Source: Arthrobacter sp. MSA 4-2 (GTDB lineage Bacteria > Actinomycetota > Actinomycetes > Actinomycetales > Micrococcaceae). Taken from it: 64,000 bases of DNA. Where the stretch lies: NCBI RefSeq assembly GCF_016405885.1, contig NZ_JAEKGC010000001.1:124001-188000 (forward strand), given 5' to 3'. The translations under genes were made by a program, and so were the position numbers. Shown in pieces: positions 39,758-48,289 of this stretch (positions within the stretch are counted from its first letter, which is position 1; every line of letters starts with the position of its first letter). Below the pieces are notes generated by a model that saw only the letters and a list, made by a program, of their open reading frames with translations, made no database searches and was not told where the DNA came from.

Positions 39758-40669
39758 CTACAGGTTGTTCAGGGCGCCGGTACGGCGGACCACGAAGAGA
39801 TAGATCATGATAATGGCGATCGGGATGAAGGCCACGGCGGCAGCCAGCGGCAGGTTGTTCGCAGCCCCGACATTGGCGTACACCACGGTGCCGAGCATCT
39901 GGGTGGTGCCCCCGACGATCTGCGCGGTGATGTAGTCCCCCAGGGAGAGGGAGAACGTGAAGATGGTGCCGGCGATGATCGAGGGGACGAGGATGGGCAG
40001 GATCACCAGGCGCAGCGTCGCCAGGGGCTTCGCGCCCAAATCGCCCGAGGCCTCGATCAGCGAGTCGGGCACCCGCTCGAAGCCGGCGTGGAGGGGAAGG
40101 ATCATGTAGGGGAGCCAGATGTAGGCGAGGGTGAGGACGACCGCGGTTTCGCTGTAGCCGGGGCTGTTCACGCCTACCGGGGCACCGAGCCACTCGAGCA
40201 GCCCGCCCTCGGCGAGGACGTTCCGCCACGCGTAAGCCTTGACGAGGTAGCTGGCCCACAGGGGCATCAGCACCGCCACGATGAGCAGCTTCTCCCACCG
40301 TTTGTCGGCCACCTTGGCGATGAAGAAGGCGATGGGCAGGGCGATCACCATGTCGATCAGGGTGACGACGACGGCGATCCGGAGGGTCCGCAGCGTGATC
40401 GCCTGGTACACGGGGTCGGTGGTGACCGTGAGGATGTTGTCGAAGGTCCAGGTGGTGGACACCTTCCCGGTGAAGGTGTCCACCGTCCAGAGGGCCGTGA
40501 TCAGCAGGGCGGCCAGGGCCGCGATGTACACCAGGATCAGCCATGCCGCCGGAGCGGTGAGCAGGCCCGCCAGGCGCAGGCGGGGGCTGCGGTGCAGCGC
40601 CGCCGATACCCGCCGGTTCCCCGTCCGGGGCGGCGCCGGGGCGGGCCGCGGTTTGGTCTCAAGTGTCAT
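39758..40669 (-). CDS. polyamine-type ABC transporter permease (PotB-like)
   Basis: A 303-residue permease with six helices and the EAA loop DSLIEASGDLGAKPLATLRLVILPIL. The stretch FTFSLSLGDYITAQIVGGTTQMLG is characteristic of PotB/PotH. A 35-residue Pro/Arg-rich N-terminal extension precedes the first helix. AAGGTAAG lies before the ATG. It is encoded between the binding protein and the PotC-like gene. Confidence 0.9.
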   Translation of the reverse strand: MTLETKPRPAPAPPRTGNRRVSAALHRSPRLRLAGLLTAPAAWLILVYIAALAALLITALWTVDTFTGKVSTTWTFDNILTVTTDPVYQAITLRTLRIAVVVTLIDMVIALPIAFFIAKVADKRWEKLLIVAVLMPLWASYLVKAYAWRNVLAEGGLLEWLGAPVGVNSPGYSETAVVLTLAYIWLPYMILPLHAGFERVPDSLIEASGDLGAKPLATLRLVILPILVPSIIAGTIFTFSLSLGDYITAQIVGGTTQMLGTVVYANVGAANNLPLAAAVAFIPIAIIMIYLFVVRRTGALNNL

Positions 40670-40730
40670 CTTTGCTTACCTTTTTCGTTCGTCCTGCTGA
40701 TGCGGGGGCGCTCCGGCCTGGAATCCCGGT

Positions 40731-41924
40731 TTAGCCCTTGATCTCTGTCCAGGCCTTGGTCCACTCGGAGTAGTCGGTGCATTCGACGTCGGTGCGTCCG
40801 TCGATGCAGTCGGCCACAGGGGTGGTCCAGTACCAGATCTGGTTGGCGTATTCCTCATCGCCGGAGTGGAACGTCTCGCAGTGGTTCGCGTCCTTGGTCA
40901 GCTCGCACGCGGCGGGGTTGGCGGGGGACTCACCGAAGTACTCCGCGACCTGGGCGTTGGCCTCCGGGCTTGCGATGTAGTCGAGCCACATGTAGCCGCA
41001 GTTCTTGTTCTTTGATTCCGAGCCGATCATCCAGGTGTCGGACCATCCGGTGGCTCCTTCTTCGGGAAGGATCGTTTCGACCTTGGTGCCGTCGGCCGTG
41101 GCGATGTTCGCCCCGACCTGCCAGGTGGTGCCGACGACGCTTCCGCCGCTGGCGAAGGACTGGACCTCCTTCACGACGTCGGACCAGTACTCACCGACAT
41201 GCTCCCGCTGGGCCTTCAGCAGGTCGACGGCGGCCGCCAGCTGGTCCTTGTCGAGGGCGTACGGGTTTTCGATCCCAAGCTCAGGGTTGTGCTTCATCAG
41301 GTACAGGGCGGCGTCGGCGATGTAGATCGGGGAGTCGTAGGCGGTGACCTTGCCCGAGTACTTCTCGGCGTCCTCGAACACGGCCTTCCAGGAGGTGGGG
41401 GCGGGGTCGACGAGGTCAGCGCGGTACATCAGCACGTTGGCTCCCCAGCCGTGCGGCATGCCGTAGTTCTTGTCGTCGACGGTGTTCCACGGCTGGTCCT
41501 TGAGGAACGGGTAGACATCGTCGTAGTTCTCCAGCAGGTCGGTGTTCACCGGATCGACGTCGCCGCCGGCGATCAGGCGGAGTGAGGCATCCCCGGAGGC
41601 GGAGACGACGTCGTACTGGCCGGTGCGCATGAGGGTGACGGCCTCATCGGAGGTGCCGAAGGGCTTGAAGTCGACCATGCACCCGGTCTCCTCCTCGAAG
41701 GCGGAGACCCAGTCGACCTCGGGGTCGTTGCTGCCGTCTTCGACGTAGCCGGGCCACGCCAGGATGGACAGTTTGCCTTCGCCCTCGCCGATCTCCGTTT
41801 GGGCGGTCTTCGCGGGTGCCTCTGCGTCGGCGTCGCCACCGCCGGAGGTGCCGCAGGAGGTCGCCGCGAGGACGGCGACGGCTGCCAGGGAAAGCGGCCA
41901 GTACCGCTTGGTGGACGTGCTCAT
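40731..41924 (-). CDS. polyamine-type ABC transporter substrate-binding lipoprotein (PotD-like)
   Basis: A 397-residue lipoprotein. The signal peptide SLAAVAVLAATSCGTSGG ends in a lipobox with Cys about residue 24. The mature part begins KLSILAWPGYVEDGSNDPEVDWVSAFEEETGC, a family-1 polyamine-binding type, with MPHGWGANVLMY and VGTTWQVGANIA in the ligand cleft. The protein has six cysteines in the mature part, which may form disulfides outside the cell. GAAAGG precedes the ATG. The ligand could be a polyamine or another cationic or carboxylated small molecule. Confidence 0.88.
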   Translation of the reverse strand: MSTSTKRYWPLSLAAVAVLAATSCGTSGGGDADAEAPAKTAQTEIGEGEGKLSILAWPGYVEDGSNDPEVDWVSAFEEETGCMVDFKPFGTSDEAVTLMRTGQYDVVSASGDASLRLIAGGDVDPVNTDLLENYDDVYPFLKDQPWNTVDDKNYGMPHGWGANVLMYRADLVDPAPTSWKAVFEDAEKYSGKVTAYDSPIYIADAALYLMKHNPELGIENPYALDKDQLAAAVDLLKAQREHVGEYWSDVVKEVQSFASGGSVVGTTWQVGANIATADGTKVETILPEEGATGWSDTWMIGSESKNKNCGYMWLDYIASPEANAQVAEYFGESPANPAACELTKDANHCETFHSGDEEYANQIWYWTTPVADCIDGRTDVECTDYSEWTKAWTEIKG

Positions 41925-41950
41925 GGTTCTGCCTTTCGGTCGATGATGCG

Positions 41951-41989
41951 GGAAGTCGGTGTAGGAAGTTGGTGTAGGGAGTCGGTGCC
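41951..41989. repeat. three tandem 13-bp repeats between transporter genes
   Basis: GGAAGTCGGTGTA, GGAAGTTGGTGTA and GGGAGTCGGTGCC in direct tandem, in the leader between the ATPase and binding-protein genes. They may be a simple expansion or part of a leader structure affecting the binding-protein message. Confidence 0.7.
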
Positions 41990-42059
41990 CGATGGCGGTG
42001 CTTGAAGCTGGTTCCCGCTGCCGGTGGCGGAACGGGGAGCGGGCGGAGAAGGAGCCCGG

Positions 42060-43094
42060 TCAGCCGGTGGGCGGGAGCCAGACGACGTCTGAGGTCCGCC
42101 ACTCGACCGCGACCTCCCTGCCCGGCGTCACGTCCTCCTCGGCCAGGGCGGCCGGGTGGACGAGGACCACCACGGTGGTGCCGTCGCTGATGGCCACCCG
42201 GACCTGCGTCGCATGCCCGAGGTACACCAGCGCCGAGACGATTCCCAGGATCGCCGTGCTGCCGTCACGGCCGGCGCCGCCGGGGTGGGCAAGCCGGAGG
42301 CGCTCGGGCCTCACAGAGAATGCCTCGGCCTTCCCGTACAGGCTGGACCCCACGGCGGCGGGGAAGATGTTCGAGGTACCGACGAAGTTGGCGACGAATT
42401 CGCCGTTCGGGCGATCGTAAATCTCCTTCGCCGTGCCCACCTGCACCAGGCGGCCGGCGTTGAAGACGCCGATCCGGTCGCTCATCGTGAGCGCCTCCTC
42501 CTGGTCGTGGGTGACGAAGATGAAGGTGATGCCGAGGGAGCGCTGCAGCTCCTTGAGTTCGACCTGCATCTGCTGGCGCAGCTTGAGGTCGAGGGCGCCG
42601 AGGGGCTCGTCGAGCAGGAGGACCCGCGGCTCGACGACGAGCGCCCGGGCGAGGGCGACCCGCTGCCGCTGGCCGCCGGAGAGCTGCGAGGGCCTGCGGC
42701 CGAGGAAGCTGCCGAGCTGGACGCGATCCAGTGCCGCAGCGGCACGCTCGCGGCGCTCCCGCTTCGGGACCCCGCGCACCCGCAGGCCGTACGCCACATT
42801 GTCGATGAGGCTCATGTGGGGAAAGAGCGCGTAGTCCTGGAAGACCGTATTCACGTCCCGGTCAAAGGGCGCGCGCGCCGTGACGTCGGTTCCTTCGAGC
42901 TCGACCGTGCCGCTGGTGGGGGACTCGAAGCCGGCGATGAGGCGCAGCACCGTCGTCTTCCCCGATCCCGAGGGGCCGAGCATTGAGAAGAACTCGCCCT
43001 GACGGATCTCGAGGTCGATCCCGTCGACCGCCGTCGTCTCGCCGAACTCCTTGGTGAGCCCGCGCAGGGAGATCGCCGGAACGTTGGAGGACAC
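42060..43094 (-). CDS. polyamine-type ABC transporter ATPase (PotA-like)
   Basis: A 344-residue ABC ATPase. Walker A GPSGSGKTTVLRLIAGF, Q-loop QDYALFPHM, signature LSGGQRQRVALARAL, Walker B VLLLDEPLGALD, H-loop THDQEEAL, then a C-terminal TOBE domain (from about residue 245; FSVRPERLRL). The GTG at 43094 was preferred because AGGAGA lies about 8 nt upstream; an in-frame ATG at 43130 has no ribosome site. First gene of the leftward operon, diverging from the FadR-type regulator. Confidence 0.9.
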   Translation of the reverse strand: MSSNVPAISLRGLTKEFGETTAVDGIDLEIRQGEFFSMLGPSGSGKTTVLRLIAGFESPTSGTVELEGTDVTARAPFDRDVNTVFQDYALFPHMSLIDNVAYGLRVRGVPKRERRERAAAALDRVQLGSFLGRRPSQLSGGQRQRVALARALVVEPRVLLLDEPLGALDLKLRQQMQVELKELQRSLGITFIFVTHDQEEALTMSDRIGVFNAGRLVQVGTAKEIYDRPNGEFVANFVGTSNIFPAAVGSSLYGKAEAFSVRPERLRLAHPGGAGRDGSTAILGIVSALVYLGHATQVRVAISDGTTVVVLVHPAALAEEDVTPGREVAVEWRTSDVVWLPPTG

Positions 43095-43232
43095 TGTCTT
43101 CTCTCCTGGGTTGAGGGCCGTCTGGGTCATCGGGGCCGGTGCCTTTCCGCTGCGGGGGCAGCTATCGAGGCACTGTGACCTGCCTCACTCGTCGAACTGC
43201 GCTAAAGCCTATGACCTTATATGTTTTATGTA

Positions 43233-43268
43233 TAGACGTCGGCAGAAAATTCTCGTTACAGTGAGTCC
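43233..43268 (+). promoter_or_regulatory. possible leaderless promoter of the FadR-type regulator
   Basis: TAGACG (43233-43238), 18-nt spacer, TACAGT (43257-43262), then six bases to the GTG start. If used, transcription would begin at the start codon itself, consistent with the absence of a ribosome site. An AT-rich stretch (43216-43234) overlaps this region and may carry the operator. Confidence 0.35.
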
Positions 43269-44003
43269 GTGACCCAGCAAGCAGCCTCCGCCTCGCGGGG
43301 ACTTGCCGCCGTTTTCTCGCCGCTGCGTTCGGCAGGGCTGGCCGATCAGGTGGTCGAGCGCATCGAGCAGGCCGTGGAGACCGGGCTGCTGGTGAGCGGC
43401 CAGCGGCTGCCGAGCGAGGTGGAGCTCGCCGCGGCCCTCGGGGTTTCCCCGGTCACCGCACGGGAGGCGCTCTCGAGTCTCCGGGCGCGGGGCCTGATCA
43501 CCACAACCCGCGGACGGAACGGCGGCAGTTTCGTCGCCGAGGACTTCCTTCCCTCAACCAAGGGCGCGCTCGAACAACTCCGGGCACTCACCCGCCTGCA
43601 GATCAACGACCTCGGCCTTCACTACTCGATCATCACGGTGGCCTGCGCCGGAATTGCCGCGCGCCGGGCCGACGCGACGGAGCTGGCCATCCTGCGGACC
43701 TACCTCCGCCCGGCGCAGGACACGCTGCTGTCCTGGCGCCTCGTTGACTCTGAGTTCCTGCTCGAACTCGCCGCCATCGCCCGCTCGGCCCGCCTGGGCC
43801 GGGAACTCGTGCGCCTGCAGGCCGACCTCGGAACCCTGACCCTGCTGCCCTACACCGACGAAGCCTTCCGCGAGGCCTCCGTCGGCATGCGGACCGCCGT
43901 CGCCGACGCCATTGAGGCCCGCGACAGCGCGCTCGCCGAAACCACCACCAAGGAACTCGTCCACGCCCTGATCCACTGGCTGCTGGACGAGCATTCGCGA
44001 TGA
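43269..44003 (+). CDS. FadR/GntR-family transcriptional regulator
   Basis: A 244-residue regulator. The GntR winged helix is LADQVVERIEQAVETGLLVSGQRLPSEVELAAALGVSPVTAREALSSLRARGLITTTRGRNGGSFV, and the C-terminal part is an all-helical FCD-type ligand domain. FCD metal/ligand His positions are not obvious (ending LVHALIHWLLDEH). It starts with GTG without a ribosome site. It diverges from the polyamine-type operon and is followed immediately by a Cache-domain protein, so the two probably form a sensing unit for that operon. Confidence 0.88.
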   Translation: MTQQAASASRGLAAVFSPLRSAGLADQVVERIEQAVETGLLVSGQRLPSEVELAAALGVSPVTAREALSSLRARGLITTTRGRNGGSFVAEDFLPSTKGALEQLRALTRLQINDLGLHYSIITVACAGIAARRADATELAILRTYLRPAQDTLLSWRLVDSEFLLELAAIARSARLGRELVRLQADLGTLTLLPYTDEAFREASVGMRTAVADAIEARDSALAETTTKELVHALIHWLLDEHSR

Positions 44004-44029
44004 CACTCCGCGCCCACAAGGAGCCTTCC

Positions 44030-44728
44030 ATGGCTGCAGAACAGATCGAAGTACCGGCACCCGTCCGCCAGGTGCAGTCCCTGATCACCGGCATCGAGGG
44101 CACCCTCGAGAAGTGGGCGCAGGATCTCGGCAGGGACCTGTCGGGCATGCGAGGCATCGTTCCCGGTGCGGCCATCGACGGCCTCGTGCAGCCCGCGGTG
44201 AAGGGACTGCTCGCCAAGGACAGCCCGGAACTCGCCGGTGCGGGATTCATCGCCAACTCCGGGCTCGTTGGCCCGGACCGCAGCTATATCGCCTGGTGGC
44301 AGGGGCCCCAGCTGGAGCGCGTTGATGCGTTGGCCAATTTCAGCCCCAGCTCGATGGAGCGCTACCTCAAGGCCGAGTGGTTCCGGATTCCGGTGGAATC
44401 CGGCATTCCGCACGCGACGGGGCCCTACATCGACTTCCTGTGCACGGACGACTACGTCGTCACCTTCACGCACCCGGTCCGCCGGGAGGGCAGTGCAGAG
44501 GTCGCAGGGATTGTCGGCACCGACGTCGCCGTGCGCACCCTCGAACAGAACCTCATCCGCGGCCTGCGGCAGCTTGGCCCCGCAGTGTCACTCGTCAGCG
44601 CCGAAGGGCGGGTCGTCGTCTCCTCAGCACTGTCCCTGGAGCCCGGGGACCTGATCTCCCTGGACGACGCCGCAGTGTCGTATCCGGTGGGCAGGCGGTT
44701 CGCGATCTGGGGTGCGACGGAGGACTAG
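44030..44728 (+). CDS. stand-alone Cache-domain protein without membrane segments
   Basis: A 232-residue protein resembling the extracellular Cache ligand-binding domain: a long first helix (QSLITGIEGTLEKWAQDLGRDLSG), the distal strands with AEWFRIPVESGIPHATGPYIDFLCTDDYVVTFTHPVRR and VAGIVGTDVAVRTLEQNL. It has no signal peptide, transmembrane segment or output domain. The ATG at 44030 has a perfect AAGGAG 6 nt upstream; an earlier ATG at 44000 overlaps the regulator stop. It probably binds the same ligand as the FadR-type regulator or the transporter, inside the cell. Its mode of action is unknown. Confidence 0.72.
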   Translation: MAAEQIEVPAPVRQVQSLITGIEGTLEKWAQDLGRDLSGMRGIVPGAAIDGLVQPAVKGLLAKDSPELAGAGFIANSGLVGPDRSYIAWWQGPQLERVDALANFSPSSMERYLKAEWFRIPVESGIPHATGPYIDFLCTDDYVVTFTHPVRREGSAEVAGIVGTDVAVRTLEQNLIRGLRQLGPAVSLVSAEGRVVVSSALSLEPGDLISLDDAAVSYPVGRRFAIWGATED

Positions 44729-44785
44729 CCACCCCGGGGAAGAGCCGCTAAATGCCAAAGGGCCCCGCGTCGTGGACCGGATCAA

Positions 44786-44818
44786 TCGATGCCGGGTTCG
44801 ATCGGTAGCCGGCATCGA
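44786..44818 (+). terminator. hairpin after the Cache-domain gene
   Basis: 10-bp inverted repeat TCGATGCCGG / CCGGCATCGA with a 13-nt loop, 58 nt past the stop codon. No T-run. Likely transcription end for the regulator/Cache pair. Confidence 0.5.
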
Positions 44819-44954
44819 CCGGGAAATGTCTTGTCTTCAGGGCTCCGACGGGTAGTCACACGGCAGTCTCGGGGGTACGTTCAGGCCAAGACGCGCTCTG
44901 GTGCAGCGGTTGCTTCGCCGGGGGCGCATCCTCCCAACCAGTCCCGGGATCAGC

Positions 44955-46265
44955 ATGAGCGAACGGAATGGAAGTCGCAAGCCGCGTCGGCATTGGAGCG
45001 TGCGCCGGATGCTGTGGTCGGTCTGGCCTGCCATGCCGGCGTCGTTGGGTGAGGTGCCGAAGCGTCTCACGCCGGCCGCCACGCAGATTCTCCGGCTCAC
45101 TGTGGCAGCAGTGGTCGCCTACGTCGTCGCCGACACTCTCTTTCCCGGCATCCTGGACCTGACGGCACCGCTCACGGCGCTGCTGGTGGTTCAGGCCTCG
45201 ACGGTCGGCACGCTGCTGATGGGAATGGTCCGGGTCGGGGCGGTGCTCACCGGCGTTTTCATCGCCATCGCTGTCACAGCGATGATCGGACTGTCCTGGT
45301 GGAGCCTGGGCCTCGTGATCGCCGCCTCACTGACCGCCGCCATGGTGCTGCGGCTGGGGGACCAGACGCTCGAGGCGCCCATCAGCGGGATGCTGATCCT
45401 TGCGGTCTCGACACCCGGCATTGCGGCGGAGGTGCGCGTGGCGAACACCCTGATCGGCACGGTGGTGGGGATCGCATTCAGCCTCGTGGTTCCGGTCGCG
45501 ATCCCGAATTCGCGTGCCAGCGATGCGGTGCGACGTGTCACCCGATCGCAGGCGGCGCTGATGGACGAAGTCGCACGGGCACTTGGTGATCGACCGCCGC
45601 ATCCAGAGGAGGTGAAGGAATGGTACGAGTGGTCGGACGACATCGCTAAGGAGCTCCGCACCGCGTCGGCCGAGGTGGAAACGGTGAGGGAGAGCCGCCG
45701 GTTCAACCCGCGCGCGCTGGCAATGGCAGTTGTGTACCCGGGGCTGCGCGCTGCCCTGGACCGCTTGGAAAAGTGCCTCGCGGCCGAACGGGCTTTGCTC
45801 GTCGTCATCGGTAAGGCGGCGCCGGCGGAGCGGAGTGGATTGCCGGACCCGACCGAGAGGGAGCTTCGTCGGGCGTTTGCGTTCGTGCTTGACGATCTGG
45901 CGAACGGGCTGCGCGCCTTCGGTGACCTCGTCGAAGCCGAGTATGGCAGCGGCATGGGTGACCGCGCCGACGAGGCGCTTGAACATATGCTCGAAAGTGT
46001 CCGCGAGACCCGAGCCGTACTCACCGAGCTTATGCTCCTTGACGTTGATCCGCGGGAACAGAAGGAGTTGTGGATGCTCCAGGGCTCCGTGCTGGCCGCC
46101 ATCGACCATGCGGTCTCGCAGCTCGACCTGGAGCACACCGAGCGCAGCACCAAGCCATGGCTTCAACGGATTGAAATCCCGAACCCCGGCATCGGCTGGC
46201 TGCCCAAGGTCGCACGGCGATCACCGCGAAGGGGTTCGAGCCGGGCTTCCCGGAGTGGGGGCTGA
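44955..46265 (+). CDS. FUSC/aromatic acid exporter family membrane protein
   Basis: A 436-residue protein with an N-terminal block of about six hydrophobic helices (residues 45-190: VAAVVAYVVADTLFP, LTALLVVQASTVGTLLMGMVRVGAVLTGVFIAIAVTAMIGL and so on) followed by a long helical cytoplasmic region (about 200-410). This is the layout of half-size FUSC/ArAE proteins, which export aromatic acids or similar anions. The ATG at 44955 follows GGGATC; an earlier ATG at 44901 would add residues with no family match. It is encoded alone, convergent with the MFS gene. Confidence 0.78.
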   Translation: MSERNGSRKPRRHWSVRRMLWSVWPAMPASLGEVPKRLTPAATQILRLTVAAVVAYVVADTLFPGILDLTAPLTALLVVQASTVGTLLMGMVRVGAVLTGVFIAIAVTAMIGLSWWSLGLVIAASLTAAMVLRLGDQTLEAPISGMLILAVSTPGIAAEVRVANTLIGTVVGIAFSLVVPVAIPNSRASDAVRRVTRSQAALMDEVARALGDRPPHPEEVKEWYEWSDDIAKELRTASAEVETVRESRRFNPRALAMAVVYPGLRAALDRLEKCLAAERALLVVIGKAAPAERSGLPDPTERELRRAFAFVLDDLANGLRAFGDLVEAEYGSGMGDRADEALEHMLESVRETRAVLTELMLLDVDPREQKELWMLQGSVLAAIDHAVSQLDLEHTERSTKPWLQRIEIPNPGIGWLPKVARRSPRRGSSRASRSGG

Positions 46266-46344
46266 GTCTCAAGGGCTTGGCGTCATCGGCAGGCGGCGGA
46301 CTCGGGTCGGTGAAGGATGCCGGCGTGGATCGTGCCGGGGTTGC

Positions 46345-47529
46345 CTACCCCCGCCCTTTCCGCAGCGAATACCAGGAGCCGGCGGCCACCAGCGCGAGGC
46401 CCGCAGCGGTGACGCCGAAGACGCCCGCCACCCCGGCCGCCGCCGCGACAAGGCCGACACCGGCCGGAATCGCCGACTGGCCCAGCCGGTTCGCGCTCAG
46501 GCGCAGGGCCAGCCAGGTGCCCTGCGTGCCGGGAGGCGCCTCAAGGGAAATCACGGTCATGGTCAGCGGCTGCCCGATGCCCAGCGCCACCCCCGCCACC
46601 ACCAGGACGGCGGCCAGCACCACCAGGTTCAGCGGCGCGGCGAGTGCGCCCACGGCAAGCGCTGACACCGCCGTGGAGAGGGCGATCAGTTCGGCCCGGC
46701 CGATCCGGGCCACGAGCGGCCCGAGGTAGAGCCGCGAGGCCATCGTCGCCCCGGCCCGCACGCTGAGCAGGATGCCGACGACGCCGGCCGGGATGCCGCG
46801 CTCCACCCCCAGCGCCGGAAGATACACCGCAATCAGGTCGATGGCGCCCAGGACCATGGCACTGACGACCATCGCCCCGAACAGCTTCCCCCGGGACTGA
46901 CGTGTAGTCCGGGTGAACGCACTGCCCAGGCTGCCCCGGGACGCCATCGGCCTCGCCGGTGCCCTGCCCTTTCGCCGGGGGCGGCGCACCAGGGGGAAGG
47001 TGAGCACCAGCAGGACGACGGCGGAGGCGGTGTAGGCCATGAACAGCGCCCGCGTGTCGGGCAGCACCCGGCCGCCTCCGAACACCGTGATCAACAGTGG
47101 ACCCACGGCCTGCCCCGCCGATCCGGCGAAGGTGTAGAGGCCGAACGCCGCATCGAGCCGGCCTGGCTCTCCCTCGGCGATCCGGCTCTGCTGGCCCACC
47201 ACGCACATGAGGTGCCCGAGCCCGAGCACCACGTTCCACACCAGCAGCAGCTCAAGGGACGACGACGCGAACACCAGCCCGGCCCCGGCCCCGGCCATGA
47301 GCACTGCGCCGCCGAGCAGCACCGCGCGTTGGTGCCCGGCGTCGGTGGCCCGGCCCACCAGGACGGCGATGAACAACGGCAGGAGCGCGAAGCTCGCCGC
47401 GATCAGTCCGAGCAGCGCCGGTTCGACACCGAGCTCAAGGGCGCGGTAGGCGGCGGCGGGACGCACGATATAGGCGGCCAGCTGCAGGAACAGGGCATGG
47501 AGGAGCAGCACCCACGGCCACTGGCGCAC
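46345..47529 (-). CDS. MFS transporter
   Basis: A 394-residue major facilitator with about 12 helices. The A-motif-like loop between helices 2 and 3 is VGRATDAGHQRAVLLGG, and the middle cytoplasmic loop is basic (VRRPRRKGRAPARP). The GTG at 47529 (opening VRQWPWVLLLHALFLQ) was chosen because it directly precedes helix 1 and lies outside the response regulator gene; the upstream frame would overlap it. The substrate is unknown. It lies 37 nt after the response regulator on the same strand and may be cotranscribed. Confidence 0.8.
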   Translation of the reverse strand: MRQWPWVLLLHALFLQLAAYIVRPAAAYRALELGVEPALLGLIAASFALLPLFIAVLVGRATDAGHQRAVLLGGAVLMAGAGAGLVFASSSLELLLVWNVVLGLGHLMCVVGQQSRIAEGEPGRLDAAFGLYTFAGSAGQAVGPLLITVFGGGRVLPDTRALFMAYTASAVVLLVLTFPLVRRPRRKGRAPARPMASRGSLGSAFTRTTRQSRGKLFGAMVVSAMVLGAIDLIAVYLPALGVERGIPAGVVGILLSVRAGATMASRLYLGPLVARIGRAELIALSTAVSALAVGALAAPLNLVVLAAVLVVAGVALGIGQPLTMTVISLEAPPGTQGTWLALRLSANRLGQSAIPAGVGLVAAAAGVAGVFGVTAAGLALVAAGSWYSLRKGRG

Positions 47530-47566
47530 TACCGGCCCCGCGCTGGTGGCCGGGGAGACCGGGCGT

Positions 47567-48289
47567 TCAGCGCCCGGTCCACAGGTAGAACTTCTCCGGC
47601 CGCCCGGCGGTGCCGTAGCGCGGAACGATGCGCACCTGGCCCTTCGTGACAAGGAATTCGAGGTAGCGGCGGGCGCTGACCCGGGCCATCCCGAGGCGCT
47701 CGGCGACCTCCGAGGCCGACGCCCCGTCCGGCCGGGTCCGCAGGTCGGCGACGACGGCGTCGAGGGTGGGCGCCGACAGTCCCTTGGGCGTCGGGCCCTG
47801 CGCCGCACGCACCGCCCCGGCGGGGGCCCCGGGGCCCGTGGGCCGCAGGAGCTGGTCGATGCGGTGCTGATCCAGCGCCGCCGCGCCCACGGAGGCGTGG
47901 GTTGCCACGGCGCGGTGGTATTCCACGTAGGCGTCGAGCCGCTGGTTGAGAACCTGGGAGTTGAACGGCTTCACGAGATAGTGGAGCACTCCGCCGGCCA
48001 CCGCGGCCCGCACCGTCTCCAGTTCGCGGGCTGCGGTGATGGCGATGATGTCGACGGGATCCCCCGGCAGGTTCCGGGCGGCGCGCAGCACCTCGATCCC
48101 GGACATGTCCGGCAGGTGGATATCGAGCAGGACGAGCTGGGGCTTCAACAGGTCCACGAGCTCGAGCGCGCGGGCGCCGGTGTGCGCCACGCCGACGACG
48201 TCGAAGCCGCCGTGGGCCAGCAGGAACCCGGTGTGGACCCCGGCGACCTCGTGGTCGTCGTCGACCACCACGGTGCGGATCGGGCTCAT
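47567..48289 (-). CDS. CitB/DcuR-type response regulator
   Basis: A 240-residue two-component regulator. Receiver domain: acidic pocket D10-D12, phospho-acceptor D56 in LVLLDIHLPDMSG, K107 in YLVKPF. After a linker, the C-terminal helix-turn-helix is SAPTLDAVVADLRTRPDGASASEVAERLGMARVSARRYLEFL, the form found in CitB, DpiA and DcuR. The start overlaps the kinase stop (ATGA). It should activate the divergent tctCBA transporter genes when the kinase senses citrate or a related di/tricarboxylate. Confidence 0.9.
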   Translation of the reverse strand: MSPIRTVVVDDDHEVAGVHTGFLLAHGGFDVVGVAHTGARALELVDLLKPQLVLLDIHLPDMSGIEVLRAARNLPGDPVDIIAITAARELETVRAAVAGGVLHYLVKPFNSQVLNQRLDAYVEYHRAVATHASVGAAALDQHRIDQLLRPTGPGAPAGAVRAAQGPTPKGLSAPTLDAVVADLRTRPDGASASEVAERLGMARVSARRYLEFLVTKGQVRIVPRYGTAGRPEKFYLWTGR

